NCBI RefSeq assembly: GCF_000002425.4
Contig: NC_037260.1
Coordinates: 15,669,372 to 15,733,371, forward strand
From: Physcomitrium patens
Lineage: Eukaryota > Streptophyta > Bryopsida > Funariales > Funariaceae
Direction: 5' to 3'
DNA length: 64,000 nucleotides
Shown: positions 22,488-34,007 of the stretch, piece after piece
How the letters are laid out: the number at the start of each line of letters is the position of its first letter
Numbering within the stretch: position 1 is the stretch's first letter
Notes under the pieces: model-generated
The model's database searches: none
The model's input: only the letters and a program-made list of their open reading frames with translations
Told to the model about the DNA's origin: nothing
Position numbers and translations under genes: made by a program

Positions 22488-23640
22488 ATGTATGTTGATT
22501 ATCGAGGACTCAATAAGATTACCATCAAAAACAAGTATCCACTATCTTTAATATCCGGACTTCTTGATCAGCTGAATCAAGCTAAGATCTACACAAAAAT
22601 AGATCTTCGGGGAGCATACAATCTAGTATGCATCAAAGAAGGAGATGAATGGAAGACTGCGTTTCGAACTAGGTATGGACATTTTGAATACAACATCATG
22701 CCTTTTGGACTTACAAATGCACTGGCAGCTTTTCAACTTCTAATAAGTGATGTTTTTCGAGAGTTTTTAGATGATTTTGTGGTATGTTATCTAGACGACA
22801 TCTTGATTTATTCTAAAAATCCAAAAGAACATGAACTTCATGTTCGTCGTGTGTTACAAAAATTAAGAGATGCAGGACTCTATGCCAAGATAGAAAAGTG
22901 TGTATTCCACACTATTCAAGTCGATTTCTTAGGTTACATCATTTCAAATGATGGACTTATGATGGATCCTAAGAAAGTTCAAACTATTATAGACTGGAAG
23001 ATCCCAAAAATGGTAAGAGATGTCCAATGTTTTTTGGGATTTGCCAACTACTATTGGATCTTCATCAAAGACTTTTCTCGAGTTGCAGCTCCACTTACAC
23101 ATTTGACTTGTAAAGACAAACTCCAATGGAATCAAGAAGCCGAAGTTGCTTTTGAATCTTTGAAGACAACGTTTGTTTCTGCACCAATCTTGTATCGTGT
23201 TGATTTTTCCAAAGCATTCTTTATAGAAACAGATGCATCGGACTTTGCTCTGGGTGCGGTTTTATCACAAATGGAAACAGATGACAAACTTCATGCAGTA
23301 GCCTTTCATTCAAGAAAATTCTCAGCAGTAAAAATCAATTATGAGATCCACGACAAAGAACTTCTTGCAATTGTGGATTCTTTTCAAGAATGGCATCATT
23401 ATCTAGAAGGCGCTTCTAGTCTAGTCACCATGTATACGGATCACAAGAACCTCGAATATTTTATGTCAGCATGCGTATTAAATCATCGCTAAGCTCGTTG
23501 GAGCATGTCTTTATCAAGATTCGAGTTCATCATCACTTATCGGCCAGAAAAACACCAAGGTTTATCCGATGCCTTATCTAGACGTTTTTATCTTGCACCA
23601 AAAGAAGGAGATGCAACTTTTTAGCAACAAAGAACGGTTC
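22488..23640 (+). pseudogene. A3 reverse transcriptase-RNase H
   Basis: Continues directly after the TAG at 22485. RT blocks run in order: [39 protein letters not shown], and the catalytic YLDD in CYLDDILIYS (about residues 100-103 of this stretch). RT thumb/connection follows (LGYIISNDGL; VQCFLGFANYYWIF). RNase H begins at FIETDASDFALGAVLSQ with the catalytic D, then E in NYEIHDKELLAIV and TDHKNL. A TAA at 23490-23492 (A5-type sequence predicts CAA) breaks it before FEFIITYRP. The catalytic residues are present but the polyprotein is not continuous. Confidence 0.92.
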
Positions 23641-23642
23641 TC

Positions 23643-25135
23643 TTGAAGCCGGAACAATTTCATCTTCGAGCAATAAAATCAACATGGACTGTTGATTTAA
23701 CTTTCCTTAAGCAAGTCAAATCAAGTATGTCCTCAGACCTTCTTGGTCATGATATCAAGAACAATTGTTCTAAATCTCATGATCCATCTAAATTTGAATT
23801 CAAGAACAACCTACTCTATTTCGAAGGACGCCTATATGTTCCAGAAGGAGAAGCACGTTTATGTGTTCTTCAAGCTCATCATGACTTCTCAGCACCACGA
23901 TATTTTGGAATTAATAAGACTTTGGAGTTGATATCTAGGGATTTTTGGTGGCCTCAAATGTGGAAGGCAGTTAAAGACTTTCTACAATCATGTGATGTTT
24001 GCTCAAGTTCGAAAACTCCTCGTCATCGACCTTTTGGACTTCTTCAGCCATTATCCATTCCAGAACAACCATGGTTTTCTGTTTCTATGGACTTCATCAC
24101 GGATCTTCCAATCTCAGGTTCTTATGACTCTATATTTGTTATAGTAGATCATTTTTTTCCAAGATGGCACATTTTGTACTATGTACAAAATCTATCACAG
24201 ATGAAGAAACAGCTAAACTCTTTCTTGACAATATCTATCGCTATCATGGATTACCCAAAGATATTATATCAGATAGGGAAACTCAATTTGTATCAAGATT
24301 TTGGCGGACTCTTTTCAAGATTCTAAAAGTGGATATAAAACTATCTTCGGCATTCCATCCTCAAACTGATGGACAAACAGAGCGTGTTAATCAAGTTTTG
24401 GAGCAATGTTTAAGATGTACCATTAATTACCAACAGGATGATTGGACAACTCTTTTGCCATTGGCAGAGTTTGCTTACAATAAAACGATACACTCTTCTA
24501 CAAAACAAATACCTTTCTTTGCTAATTATGATTATCATCCACGACTTGATACTTTTGACTTTTCAAAAGTTGATAATCCTACTGCGAAAGATTTGGCAAT
24601 TCATTTATCAGAGCTACATACAACGATGAAGGCGCAGTTAAAAGAGGCTCAAGAATAACAAAAGGCTAATGCGGATGTCTATCGAAAGGAACAACCATCA
24701 TTCATTTTGGGTGATAAGGTATGGCTACTTCATCGTAATATCAAGACAACTCGTCTTTGTGACAAGTTGGACTATCGAAGGCTGGGACCATTTTCTATTT
24801 CTGTACAAATCAATCCAATTGCATATCGTTTATATCTACCAGAGTCAATGAAAATCCATCCAGTATTCCACATGTCTCTTCTTGAACCATACAAGACAGT
24901 GGACATACCAAAAAGACGACAAGCTCCACCTCTTCCTATAGAAGTGGACAATAATGAAGAGTTTGAAGTAGAAGAAGGCTTAGATTCAAGGCGACGCCGA
25001 AATAAATTAAAATATCTTGTCCATTGGCGCGGATATGGTATTAGTGAACGCACATGGGAGCCAATAAAGAATCTTACAAATGTAGCAAAGGCGGTGGAGG
25101 CTTTTCATCGACGACATCCATCAAAATCAAGATGA
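23643..25135 (+). pseudogene. A3 integrase with C-terminal chromodomain
   Basis: N-terminal HHCC zinc domain (HHDF...C-D-V-C), then the catalytic core: first D in MDFITDLP, second D in ISDRETQFVS, and E in TDGQTERVNQ. Two extra T in a T-run near 24152-24158 shift the frame, and TAA at about 24656 (CAA by context) stops it again. The C-terminal part has GDKVWLLHRNI and HPVFHMSLLEPY. The chromodomain (about 24956-25120) carries EFEVEEGLDSRRRR, YLVHWRGYG and ERTWEP, with the aromatic and Trp residues that bind methylated histone H3. Such domains steer insertion into heterochromatin, which fits this location. Confidence 0.93.
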
Positions 25136-25229
25136 AAACCTTCTTTATAAAAGAAACAACATCTAGGCAAGATAACATTCTACTTTCAATTCTTGTTCGT
25201 AGCTTCATTGTAGTAGTATCGCTCAGGAG

Positions 25230-25652
25230 ATGGAGAACCAACAACTAGCAGATTCAACTCAAGAGCCTTCATTTGCTGACCTACCGGACGATACATTACA
25301 ATTGTCACAACCTTCAAAACGATGCAATCGAGATGAAGATCTTCAAGAACGACATGTTCTTCCTCAAATAGATGGTGAGATACAACACGTTTGGTATCAC
25401 GATTTAGGAAGGGACTCCCAATGTTTGGTGATTTTGCTAGAGGTAGGAACAACTCCTGATGGTGTTCCAAATATTCTATTAGAAGGAAGTTACGAAGGCC
25501 TCAACAATGATCAAATAACTGGGTGGTCTTTCCGCCCTGGTATGGGACACTACCGATGGTTGACAGGCCCTATCAATCATCTTCGAAGAGAACAAAGATC
25601 AGAGTATGTGGTGAATATAATTCGTCGCATCATAGATTTTCTCAACATATGA
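25230..25652 (+). CDS. Intact 140-codon accessory ORF of family A, unknown function
   Basis: ATG at 25230, stop after FLNI at 25652, about 95 bases after the chromodomain stop and 40 before the 3' LTR. The N-terminal third is acidic and polar (STQEPSFADLPDDTLQLSQ). The C-terminal part is compact and protein-like (EIQHVWYHDLGRDSQCLVILLEVG, GHYRWLTGPINHLRREQ), ending in an amphipathic helix (YVVNIIRRIIDFLNI). No known motif is recognised. It is unbroken although gag and pol have many breaks. Decayed copies sit in the same place in A2 (5440-5900) and A4 (31230-31692). It could be a gag-pol tail made from a separate or spliced RNA, or a captured host gene piece. Confidence 0.6.
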   Translation: MENQQLADSTQEPSFADLPDDTLQLSQPSKRCNRDEDLQERHVLPQIDGEIQHVWYHDLGRDSQCLVILLEVGTTPDGVPNILLEGSYEGLNNDQITGWSFRPGMGHYRWLTGPINHLRREQRSEYVVNIIRRIIDFLNI

Positions 25653-25679
25653 TGACCACTCTTCGTGGAACTCGTCTCT

Positions 25680-25690
25680 AGAAGGGGGGG
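25680..25690 (+). other. Polypurine tract of A3
   Basis: AGAAGGGGGGG lies three bases before the 3' LTR, the normal site for priming plus-strand DNA synthesis. Confidence 0.88.
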
Positions 25691-25693
25691 TAA

Positions 25694-26254
25694 TATCACA
25701 GATATACTCATGTAAGCTAGTAATTACATATGCAAATAGGTGAAAGTAAGTAAAAGTAGGTAAAAGTAAATTAATTCTATAGTATTTAATATGGAAGCTC
25801 CCTAAAAGCTTCATAGATGCTGCTTTGACTTCATACATGTCTTTAATTGACTTTTTGGATTAGAAACGTGGTCAACAAGTTGGCTATGTGCCACACATAT
25901 TGTTAGCTTGAAGATCAAGCTAACTATGTGGCCCACACGTAGAAAAACTTGCCTTATAAGTCAAGGCATGTGTCTTATAAAGTCAACACATACTGAAGGT
26001 CCTATAGAACGTCGCCACGTAGCCCATAGTTAGAGAGTATATATAGAGACAAGAGTGAAGGCTTCTTCACTCTTGTCAACTCCTTTCTTGCTTCTAGTCT
26101 AGTTTCAAGGGTCTCTAGTTTTCTTTTCTTTTAGCAATAGCGATTCCAGTTTCTCTTTCAATATATATACTTGTTTATATATATTTTGTTACTTCTCTCT
26201 GAGTGAAGGCTCACTTATCTGAATTATTTTTTCATCAAGTTCTTGTCCTTGACA
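25694..26254 (+). repeat. 3' LTR of A3 (561 bp)
   Basis: Starts TATCACAG (decayed TG) and ends TTGACA, next to the right target copy TGTAG (26255-26259). TATA box and hairpin (26048-26077) are kept. Confidence 0.95.
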
Positions 26255-26559
26255 TGTAGAAGAGTTATCTAATAAACATCACAAAAATTAGAATTAAAAC
26301 ATTTTATCAATTAAATTTTTTTTGAAACTCAAGAATATAAATATATAATATGAATTCATTGCTTTTATATAACATGATAGACTTATTGATGATTAAGTAA
26401 TGAAAGTTTTGGATATAATTCGAATTTTTATACTTTTGACTAAAAAAATAATTAATTAATAAATATCTCTTAGATTATGTATGAGATTTTTTTTTCTCTG
26501 GTCGTATATTGCTTAAAAATGCACCAATAATATTTAAATCATTCAAAAACTAAGTTTTG

Positions 26560-26605
26560 TATATATATATATATATCTATATATATATATATCTATATAT
26601 ACATA
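26560..26605. repeat. TA-rich microsatellite
   Basis: Runs of TA interrupted by TC units. Confidence 0.9.
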
Positions 26606-27285
26606 CATAATTTTATTTTTATATATAATTTTAATTTTAATTTTAATTTAAAATTTAAAAATTTAATATTGACATTTATGTATACAAATTTATTTAAATT
26701 TTCCAATAAAAAAATATTATATAAAATAAATAAAGTTTAAATAAGTTAAAAAATATTTTTTATGTAAACTTAAATTGGAAATAGATAATAATATCTTTCA
26801 ACATTTCATACAAATATTATGAGATGTTAAAAATTTTGAATCTTACATTGAACATTTTTTTTAAAATAAAGAATACTTATAAGATAAATAAAAGATAGAC
26901 ATATAAAATAATTTAAGCTAGAATTTAAGTTTTATTTGACTTGCAATGTTGTGAATTTTTAAATTAAAATAGAAAAATAAAATAAAGTTATATGGAATAA
27001 ATTACATGATAAAATTAATAAAATATAAAATAAAACTAATATAGATTGGTCACTTTATAAATAATTTTTAATTTAATTTTTAAAAATAACTTCATTTATT
27101 AGAAATGTATTTCTATTTTTTAAAATATATATACTAATCAAGTTATTCATTAATAGAATCCACTAATCATTATAAAACATACTAATATGTTTTTTTCTAA
27201 TAGAACTTATAAAAATAAAATTTAGAAGTTATTTCTAAATAAGCTATTAATAATAAAATTTATATATAATTTTAAATTTTATTAG

Positions 27286-27290
<5 letters not shown>

Positions 27291-27325
<35 letters not shown>
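27291..27325. repeat. (AT)n microsatellite
   Basis: An uninterrupted AT run of about 17 units. Confidence 0.95.
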
Positions 27326-27328
<3 letters not shown>

Positions 27329-27672
27329 CATTAAAAAATTTTATATTAGATACACCAACTTCCTAGCAAGAAATAACATCCTATAAAACATATGTTTTTT
27401 TTACCATCTTTTTTAGTTCAAAAATCTCTTTTAGAATTTCTCAAGTTTATAATGGCATAAAATATATCTTAATAATTGATAGATGAGTCATAAATTGTGA
27501 TAAAAACATCAACCAATTAATTAAGATTTTTATATTTAAAAAATATACATATGCAAAGATCTTTCTAAAATTCAATATGCTTAGTAGAAAAAATATTGTT
27601 AAGATATCATACAATTAAAATAAATATTTTTAATTAATAAAATACCATAATATATGATATTCTTTATCTTGA

Positions 27673-27700
27673 CCACTACTACTACTACTTCTACTACTAC
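27673..27700. repeat. ACT trinucleotide repeat
   Basis: CACTACTACTACTACTTCTACTACTAC: eight or nine triplets with one change. Confidence 0.9.
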
Positions 27701-27914
27701 GATCACTGTAGCTTGATATATATATATATATGTTTATGGTAAGAAAAGAAGTAACAAGAATTTTATAATAATAATAAATTATTAATTTGTATTAAATACA
27801 TAAATCACAATAAAAATATCATAAATAAAAATATATTTTTATATTATCAAAAGAGAAAAAGAAGACAACCAACATATTAAAATAGAGTTAAAATTCGAAT
27901 AGCTATTTTCAAAT

Positions 27915-28340
27915 ATAAAAGATTAAGAAGTCTTGAACTAAGATGGAATTAAAAAAATAAAAATAAAATAAAATAATAATAAGAGTACAAAAGATTCTAT
28001 TCTTGCCTCTACACATATTATCTATTAAAAAATTAATTAGTAATATTTTGTAAGTCATATGATACACATCTAATTTGCGAGATATATGCTTTATTTGTAG
28101 AATAACTTTTCAATATGTATTTCATATGGCCAACTTGTAATAAAAATAGCAAAATCTACAATATGTGACCAACATCATTTATTAACATATGTAAAGTATG
28201 TATAGTTTCTATGAAGCTTTTCAATAAAATATTGATAATTTAACCTACTCTTACTTAGTTCTCTATAGTTCTACTTAATTAAGTAAATATACTAGTGAAT
28301 ATAACTACTTATTACAACCTAAAAGATTATTAATATCATT
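27915..28340 (-). repeat. Fossil family A LTR
   Basis: Weak but ordered match to the family A LTR on the minus strand: ATTCTTGCCTCTACACATAT at the TATA/hairpin site, GGCCAACTTGT in mid-LTR, and CTATGAAGCTTTTC near the start. The hairpin has lost most pairing. No internal element sequence is attached, so it is likely a solo LTR or remnant. Confidence 0.5.
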
Positions 28341-29229
28341 CTAATTTGTTCACTAAATTCACTTATCTTTTCATTTACTTCAATCTAACATTCAAAGAAG
28401 AATATAAATATGCAATTATATAACTATTATATAAACATGGAATTAAAGAAGAGGATTTAAAACATCCATGCAAATGTAGCAAGATAAGTAATAAGCAATT
28501 AAAAGAAATAGATGTCATTTTTGTCTCTAATATTATCATATATTAAATTTTTAAGTTTTTTTGAATCTAACTTAGACTAATATTAGATATAATTTTATGT
28601 TTAAAAGATCTATTAGTATTATAAATAATTTTACTTAAACTACAATAAATTAAATTTTAAAATTATTTTTTAATTTTTAATGACTTATTTATTTATGTAA
28701 AGCTATATTACTTATAGAATTTATTATTTTTAATACAATAATCATCAAATATATTTTAGTATTGATGTAATTAAGTTACTTCAACTTCAATATTTGATAG
28801 CATAATATAATCAATCCTTGTTGTTTAGACATGCGTATCTTTGATTCTTACAAATAATCTTCTCCATGCATGAAAATCAATAAATTTATTTTTAAAATAA
28901 GTTCAACCAAGTTTAATACATATTGATAATTTTTTTCTTTTTTTTTTACAAAAATTAATATTTTGGCATAAGTTTCTTAGGGCTAAATATATTGTTTGTC
29001 TCTCAAAGTATCATATGCTATTTTTTAAAATTTTATTTCTATATGATATGTTGAATATATTTTGAAAAAATACTTGTATTCTTAAATAAGATTCATAGGT
29101 TAGAAATTTTTATATTTAAAATTAAGAATTAAGAAAGAAAATAGAAAAAGCTTTGTACATGAGCAAAAGAAAAGTTTTAGATTTACAAAGTCCATCCACA
29201 ATCTACTATAAGCAATATCTAAAAGTAAT
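28341..29229. other. AT-rich spacer
   Basis: No feature recognised on either strand. Confidence 0.5.
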
Positions 29230-30660
29230 GTAAAAACCTTAAAACCATGCTATTAGTATAATTTACAAAGAAAGAATATATTATTTACTTCTCTAAATAT
29301 TATAAACATCCAACAAAAAGATTTTGAAAGTATTTTTAGAATATTTTACTAGATTTTAGATGATTTCAAAATATTCTTAAAATATTTTAATAGAAGATTC
29401 TATAAAGATTCTTATAATACTCTAAAATATTTTAAAAGGTTTTCAAAATATTTCAGCACATTTTAAAAAGTTCTAAGAAAATTAAGGAAGTTTTTTGAGA
29501 AGCATCTAGGATTGCTTCATGTTTAAAAAATAAAAAAAACTTCTTAAGATTTTTTATCTTCAAGTAATATGGAAACTTCTCAAAGAGCTTCCTAATACTT
29601 AATATATATTTGAAACAAAATTGAGGAGATCTTTAGTCTCAACAATATATCTCACGAAGTTCTAGCTCACTTCTCTTGATATTGATCTTGTACTCATTTG
29701 ATTTAATCAAGTTCTTATTAGCTTTCTTATTGAAATTATTTTGTTCAACTTCTTATTTGATTTTTTATATAGTATATTTATAACAATTTGTTAAGACTAA
29801 CTCTCTTATCAATATTAAAGCTCAATCCTTTTTGATAGAGTGAATTATCTCTCTTCTTCAAAATATCTAAGTACTTTAGAGGTTTCATATTACCTTCAAT
29901 TAAATAGATATTATTTAAAAACTCATTTTTTTCTTTCAAGATGGTTAAAATTGAAGATATTAGTATGGTTGAATCTCTTAAGTCTAAGATATATATTATT
30001 TTAAACATGTTGAATGTTTTATTTTATAAAACTACTAAAATTAAAGAATTTTTAGCAAGATTTTATAGTATTGCAAGATTTAGAATAATTCAACTTATAA
30101 TGCAATTATTTTTTCAAGCTTCTACATCAAAATAAATGATAGTATATATACTTTAATAAAAAAAATGTCTATTCAATAATATAAGAAGACTTTGATTAGT
30201 CTTTTAGAATGATTTAATAGCACATTTTTTAAATTATAAGGATTTTTTAACCAAATTTGATTGATAACTTTTTTACAACCTCAAAAATTTCCATCAAAGA
30301 AATCACAAGTTGATTTATTTGAAACCTTGTTTATAAGACATGATTTATCTTGGTTTGCTTATTTATTTCAAAAGAATTCTTTATATTGAAGAAAGAAAAA
30401 TTAGAAGCCACAATACTTAGGATCAATAAGAGTGCACCCAAGAAAAGTGTGGAATAAGATGACTCTTACTTCTAACACTCTTTACTTATAATTGAAGTCT
30501 TTATTTATAGTCATTTTTATCTTTCTTTGCTACATTCAACTAAATCCTAGATTCTTCCTAACTTGGCTGCCACTTAGAATCTTAGATACTATTATGGTAA
30601 CTTATTTTAATCTTTTATTATCTTTTGACTATTAACAACTTACTATCATTTAATTCTATA
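29230..30660. repeat. Repeat D, second copy (uninterrupted) with decayed flank
   Basis: 29250-29800 matches the two halves of D around A2 (4440-4881 and 11622-11760) and carries the unoccupied A2 target ATTGA at 29681-29685. Further right, a 76-codon minus frame (29778-30008) starts FKIIYILDLRDS, faintly like the copia-type pre-integrase region, but I cannot establish this. 30120-30660 is unclassified and ends at the A4 LTR. Confidence 0.55.
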
Positions 30661-30671
30661 TAGTGGTAACT

Positions 30672-31221
30672 TGTTAAGGATAAGAACTTCATAAAAATAA
30701 ATAAATAAGTGAGACTTTTTTCAAAAAAAGATGACAAAATAGAAATAACTAAATATGTATATTAAGAAAGAAACTAGAATGGCTATTGCCAAAAGACAAG
30801 AAAACTAGAGACCCTTGAAACTAGACTATAAATAAGAAAGGAGTTAACAAGAGTGAAGAAGGCTTCACTCTTACCTCTATATATACTATCTACCTAAGAG
30901 CTACGTGGCGACATTCTATAGGACCTCCAAAAACGTGTTGACTTTGCACAACATGTATTTTAACTTGCAAGGCAAGTTTTTTATGTAGGCACCACATATT
31001 TAGCTTGTTCTGTAAGCTACCAACATGTGTGGCATGTGGTTAACTTGATGACCAAGTTTCTAAGCTACCAATTAAGTATAAATACATATAAAGTTAAAGC
31101 AGCATCATTGAAGCTTCTAGGAAGCTTTTCTAAAAGATATTATGAAATTAATCTACGTTTACCTACTTGTGCCTATTCATATTATCTAAATAATAATTAC
31201 AGTAAATATATGTCCATGACA
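30672..31221 (-). repeat. 3' LTR of A4 (550 bp)
   Basis: Minus-strand start TGTCAT, end TTAACA (decayed CA). The hairpin at 30846-30875 still pairs through its 13-bp length using wobble pairs at the base. Confidence 0.82.
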
Positions 31222-31229
31222 TTTCTTTC

Positions 31230-31692
31230 TTTTCTAGAGACAAGTTCCATGAGGAGCAGTGATCACATATTGAAGAAGTCTAAGATATGGCAAATTATAT
31301 TTGCCACATACTCGAATCTTTGTTCTCTTCAAAGATGATTGATAGGGCCTTTCAACCATTGATAATGTTTTATGTCAGGGCAAGAAGACCACCCAGTTAT
31401 TTGATCATTGTTGAGGCCTTCATAACTTCCTTCAAATAAAACATTTGGAACACCGTCATGAGTTGTTCCTACCTCTAGTAAAATCAACAAACATCAGGAG
31501 TCCCTTTCAAGTTCATGTTACCAAATGCGTTGTATCTCGCCATCTATTTAAGGAAGAACATGTTGTTGTAGAGGATCTTCATCTTGATTGCATCGTCTTG
31601 AAGGTTGTGACAATCGTAATGTCTCATTTGGTAAGTCAGCAAACAAAGGCTCTTCAATCAAATCCATTGTTTGTTGGTTTTCCATCTCTTTA
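31230..31692 (-). pseudogene. A4 copy of the family A accessory ORF
   Basis: Collinear with 25230-25652 of A3: begins with an ATG near 31686 (MENQQ), keeps the acidic N-terminus and the Gly/Trp-rich C-terminal part at nucleotide level, and ends before the LTR. Stops and indels break it. It is the clearest second copy of this ORF in the window. Confidence 0.7.
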
Positions 31693-31699
31693 GTGTCAC

Positions 31700-32290
31700 A
31701 ACTACAAACAAGCTACAAACAAAGATTGAAAGTGGAATGTTATCTTGCTTAGATCTTGTTTCTTTTATAAGAAAGATTTTCATCTTGATTTTGATAGATG
31801 TCATCAATGAAAAGCCTTTACCATCTTTATTGCATTTGCAAGATTCTATACTAACTCCCATATGCATTCACTATTATCATATCCATGCCAATGGATAAGT
31901 TATTCCAATTTATTTCTGTGCCACCTTGAATTTAAGACTTCTTCCACTTTGAACTCTTTATTATTGTCTACTTCTATAGGAGAGGATAGATTTTATCTTC
32001 TTCTTAGTATGTCCATTATCTTGTATAATTCAAGAAGAGATATGTGAAATACTAGATGGATTTTCATTGACTCTGGTTGGTATAAATAATATGCAACTGG
32101 ATTGATTTGTGCAAAAATAGGAAATGGTCTAAGTCTATTATATTTCAACTTGTCAGAAGGACTAGTGGTCTTGATATTATGACGAAGTAACCATACTCTG
32201 TTACCTATAGAATGGTAGTTATTCTTTTCAATAGACATCTGCATTGATCTTCTGTTGTTTTTAAACTTCTTTTAACTACGCCTTCATTGT
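31700..32290 (-). pseudogene. A4 integrase C-terminus and chromodomain
   Basis: 31993-32244 encodes IEKNNYHS, NRVWLLRHNIKTT, FAQINPVAYYLY and HISLLELYK, matching the A3 integrase C-terminus. The chromodomain follows at about 31840-31970 in broken frames (remnants matching FEVEEGLDS and HWRGYG). Confidence 0.75.
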
Positions 32291-32309
32291 TGCATGTATC
32301 TCTAATAAA

Positions 32310-33120
32310 TGATTTACCAAATCTTCTACTACAAGATTATGAGCTTTTGAAAAGTCATTTGAGTTTGCAGTTATACCAAAGCTTTGTGAGCATTTAAGGA
32401 AGATTATTCAAACTCATGGAGAAAAATGGGAGGATTTTATCTTTTAGATAAAAGAAGAGCATTCTTTGAAAGATGTTAAAAAGGTGACAAAAAATTTATT
32501 TATAGAATGGGTTAATAAATTCAACAAAGAGTTGGTTGCAACAAAATTATTCCAAAAATTTGAAAGACAATTTCTTCAATTGTCTTGAGTGAAAAAGCTT
32601 ACACTTGAAAATGATAAGGTGGAATTATTTCTTCAATCAACTAGCAATGATTTACAAAAGGAGTTAGAATTACTATTTGAAAATAATACAAAAGAAAATG
32701 GACTTACTATTGATTGAAAGAAAGTCTGAAGCTATGGACATACTTGCTAGAAAAGAGTATCGGAGGGATAAGGTGGTAATAAGGCAAGAGACTAAATCTC
32801 CACCAACTATAATATCTCCTAGATAATTGCCAAAACTTGCTATACTAGTAAGTACTATTCTAATTCCTATGTCTACATTTGCATCATAGAAAGATGTAAT
32901 TGATGAGTTGGTGAAAAGAATGAAAGACTTATAAATCAAATTGACAAAGCTAGAAGAGAAAGAAAGATTACCTGAGAGCAAATCTGTATCAGAGCGAGGA
33001 TATATACAAAGATGTATTTAGTGTGATAGTATGGAGCATCCTTGAAGGGAGTATGGAAATTTTGCTAATATTCTGTAATAGAGAGTAATTTTATGAAAAG
33101 ATGGAAAAATTACGTTAAGA
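32310..33120 (+). pseudogene. B4 gag
   Basis: Reads FAVIPKLCEHLRKIIQ, EKWEDF, KNLFIEWVNKFNKELVATKL, FERQFLQLS and VKKLTLENDKVELFLQ, matching the B gag at 56026-56622 block by block. A zinc knuckle near 33010-33045 reads C-I-stop-C-D-S-M-E-H; here the second Cys survives, unlike in the inverted pair. Several stops. Confidence 0.78.
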
Positions 33121-33201
33121 GATACAAGTAAGTTTCTTAAAACTAATTTTGGAAAAAGAGGGATGAAGAAGGTTTTGAAAGAGTATTTATCTCAGTAGGC
33201 T

Positions 33202-33948
33202 ATGGCATCAAAAAAGACTACTATTTATGGCATTGAAGTTGTAAGAGAGAAGGAGGATGTTTTTGACAAGCATGTAAATACAAAGGATTTGTGGAGCCAT
33301 GCTATGATCGATATGGATAAAGAAAAAATAACAAGAGAAAAATTGCTCAAGACAGCCACAGTGATTAGAAATGCCACAAGATGGGATGATCTTATAGATA
33401 CTATGTCTATATATGCTTATTTGATAAAATCCCAATATAAAGATCTAATAGAGGTAAAAAAGAGAAGAAATGAAATAGAAGAAAATTTTGAAGAGCCAAC
33501 CAACAAGATGAGATCTCAAAAGTATGCAAAAATAATACAAAATAAAGAAGTACCTATACTACAGGCTAATAGACCATGCAGGGCTGGACCATTGACATCG
33601 CATTCTAGAAATGCACCACTACTAAAAGAGAAATGGGAAGAAAAGATAGAAGTTGATAAAGACAAAGGAAAGAGTAAGCATATTACTTATAAACTATAAT
33701 CAAATATTGAGGCAGCCACAGATTTGAAAGGATTATTGGAAGAAAGAGTATTAAATATCAAAATTAAATTTATTTTAAGAGAAATTTTGGATATTACAAA
33801 GAAAGAATTTTATGATATCATCATTAATACTATTAAGCAAAAGAAGCATATGACAAGAGAATTTGTTGTATCTAATGCTTTGGATACAATCTTGACAGAA
33901 GAAGAGAAACAAGAATTGATAGAATATTGTACCATTCGAAAGGTATAA
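33202..33948 (+). pseudogene. B4 gag-protease linker
   Basis: Open frames 33202-33699 and 33724-33948. The first matches the B region LPREVLLRTATTIRGATGWEDPIESLLIHAYIAKSQHKAL (here IT-REKLLKTATVIRNATRWDD and IYAYLIKSQYKDL). The second (KGLLEERVLNIKIKFILREILDITKKEFYDIIIN) matches MKGVLEERILNAKVEFTLKE. Highly charged, probably largely helical. The role in the element is unknown. Confidence 0.72.
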
Positions 33949-34007
33949 CTTGATTTGGATGAATATAAGGATGATGACAAGGGCCTTGGACACTATACCA
34001 AAGGACA

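Larger units (their letters stand above)
19860..26254 (+). mobile_element. Complete family A chromovirus A3 (6395 bp)
   Basis: Two LTRs of exactly 561 bp (19860-20420 and 25694-26254) are flanked by a perfect 5-bp target duplication TGTAG (19855-19859 and 26255-26259). Order inside: Met-tRNA primer site, gag, protease, RT-RNase H, integrase-chromodomain, accessory ORF, polypurine tract. This protease-RT-RNase H-integrase order defines Ty3/gypsy, and the chromodomain places it among chromoviruses. Structurally complete but not autonomous: gag and pol carry several stops and frameshifts and the LTRs differ at several dozen positions by eye, mostly transitions. Confidence 0.96.
26255..27914. other. 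Very AT-rich spacer with microsatellites
   Basis: No coding or element sequence recognised apart from the simple repeats listed separately. Composition and short A/T homopolymers suggest old, fully decayed DNA. Confidence 0.5.
30672..32290 (-). mobile_element. Family A element A4, 3' end only
   Basis: On the minus strand this holds the integrase C-terminus and chromodomain, the accessory ORF and a 3' LTR, collinear with the A3 3' end. At about 32300 it meets plus-strand family B gag. The remainder of A4 is missing, so this is a truncated or rearranged copy. The outer flank at the LTR is TAACT (30667-30671); its partner was not found. Confidence 0.82.

Noticed and set aside
24772..25053. Minus-strand frame across the A3 chromodomain
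   Set aside because: Antisense shadow of the integrase-chromodomain coding frame.
29778..30008. Copia-like pre-integrase protein
   Set aside because: Resemblance is limited to a few residues, with no zinc motif or neighbouring copia domains.
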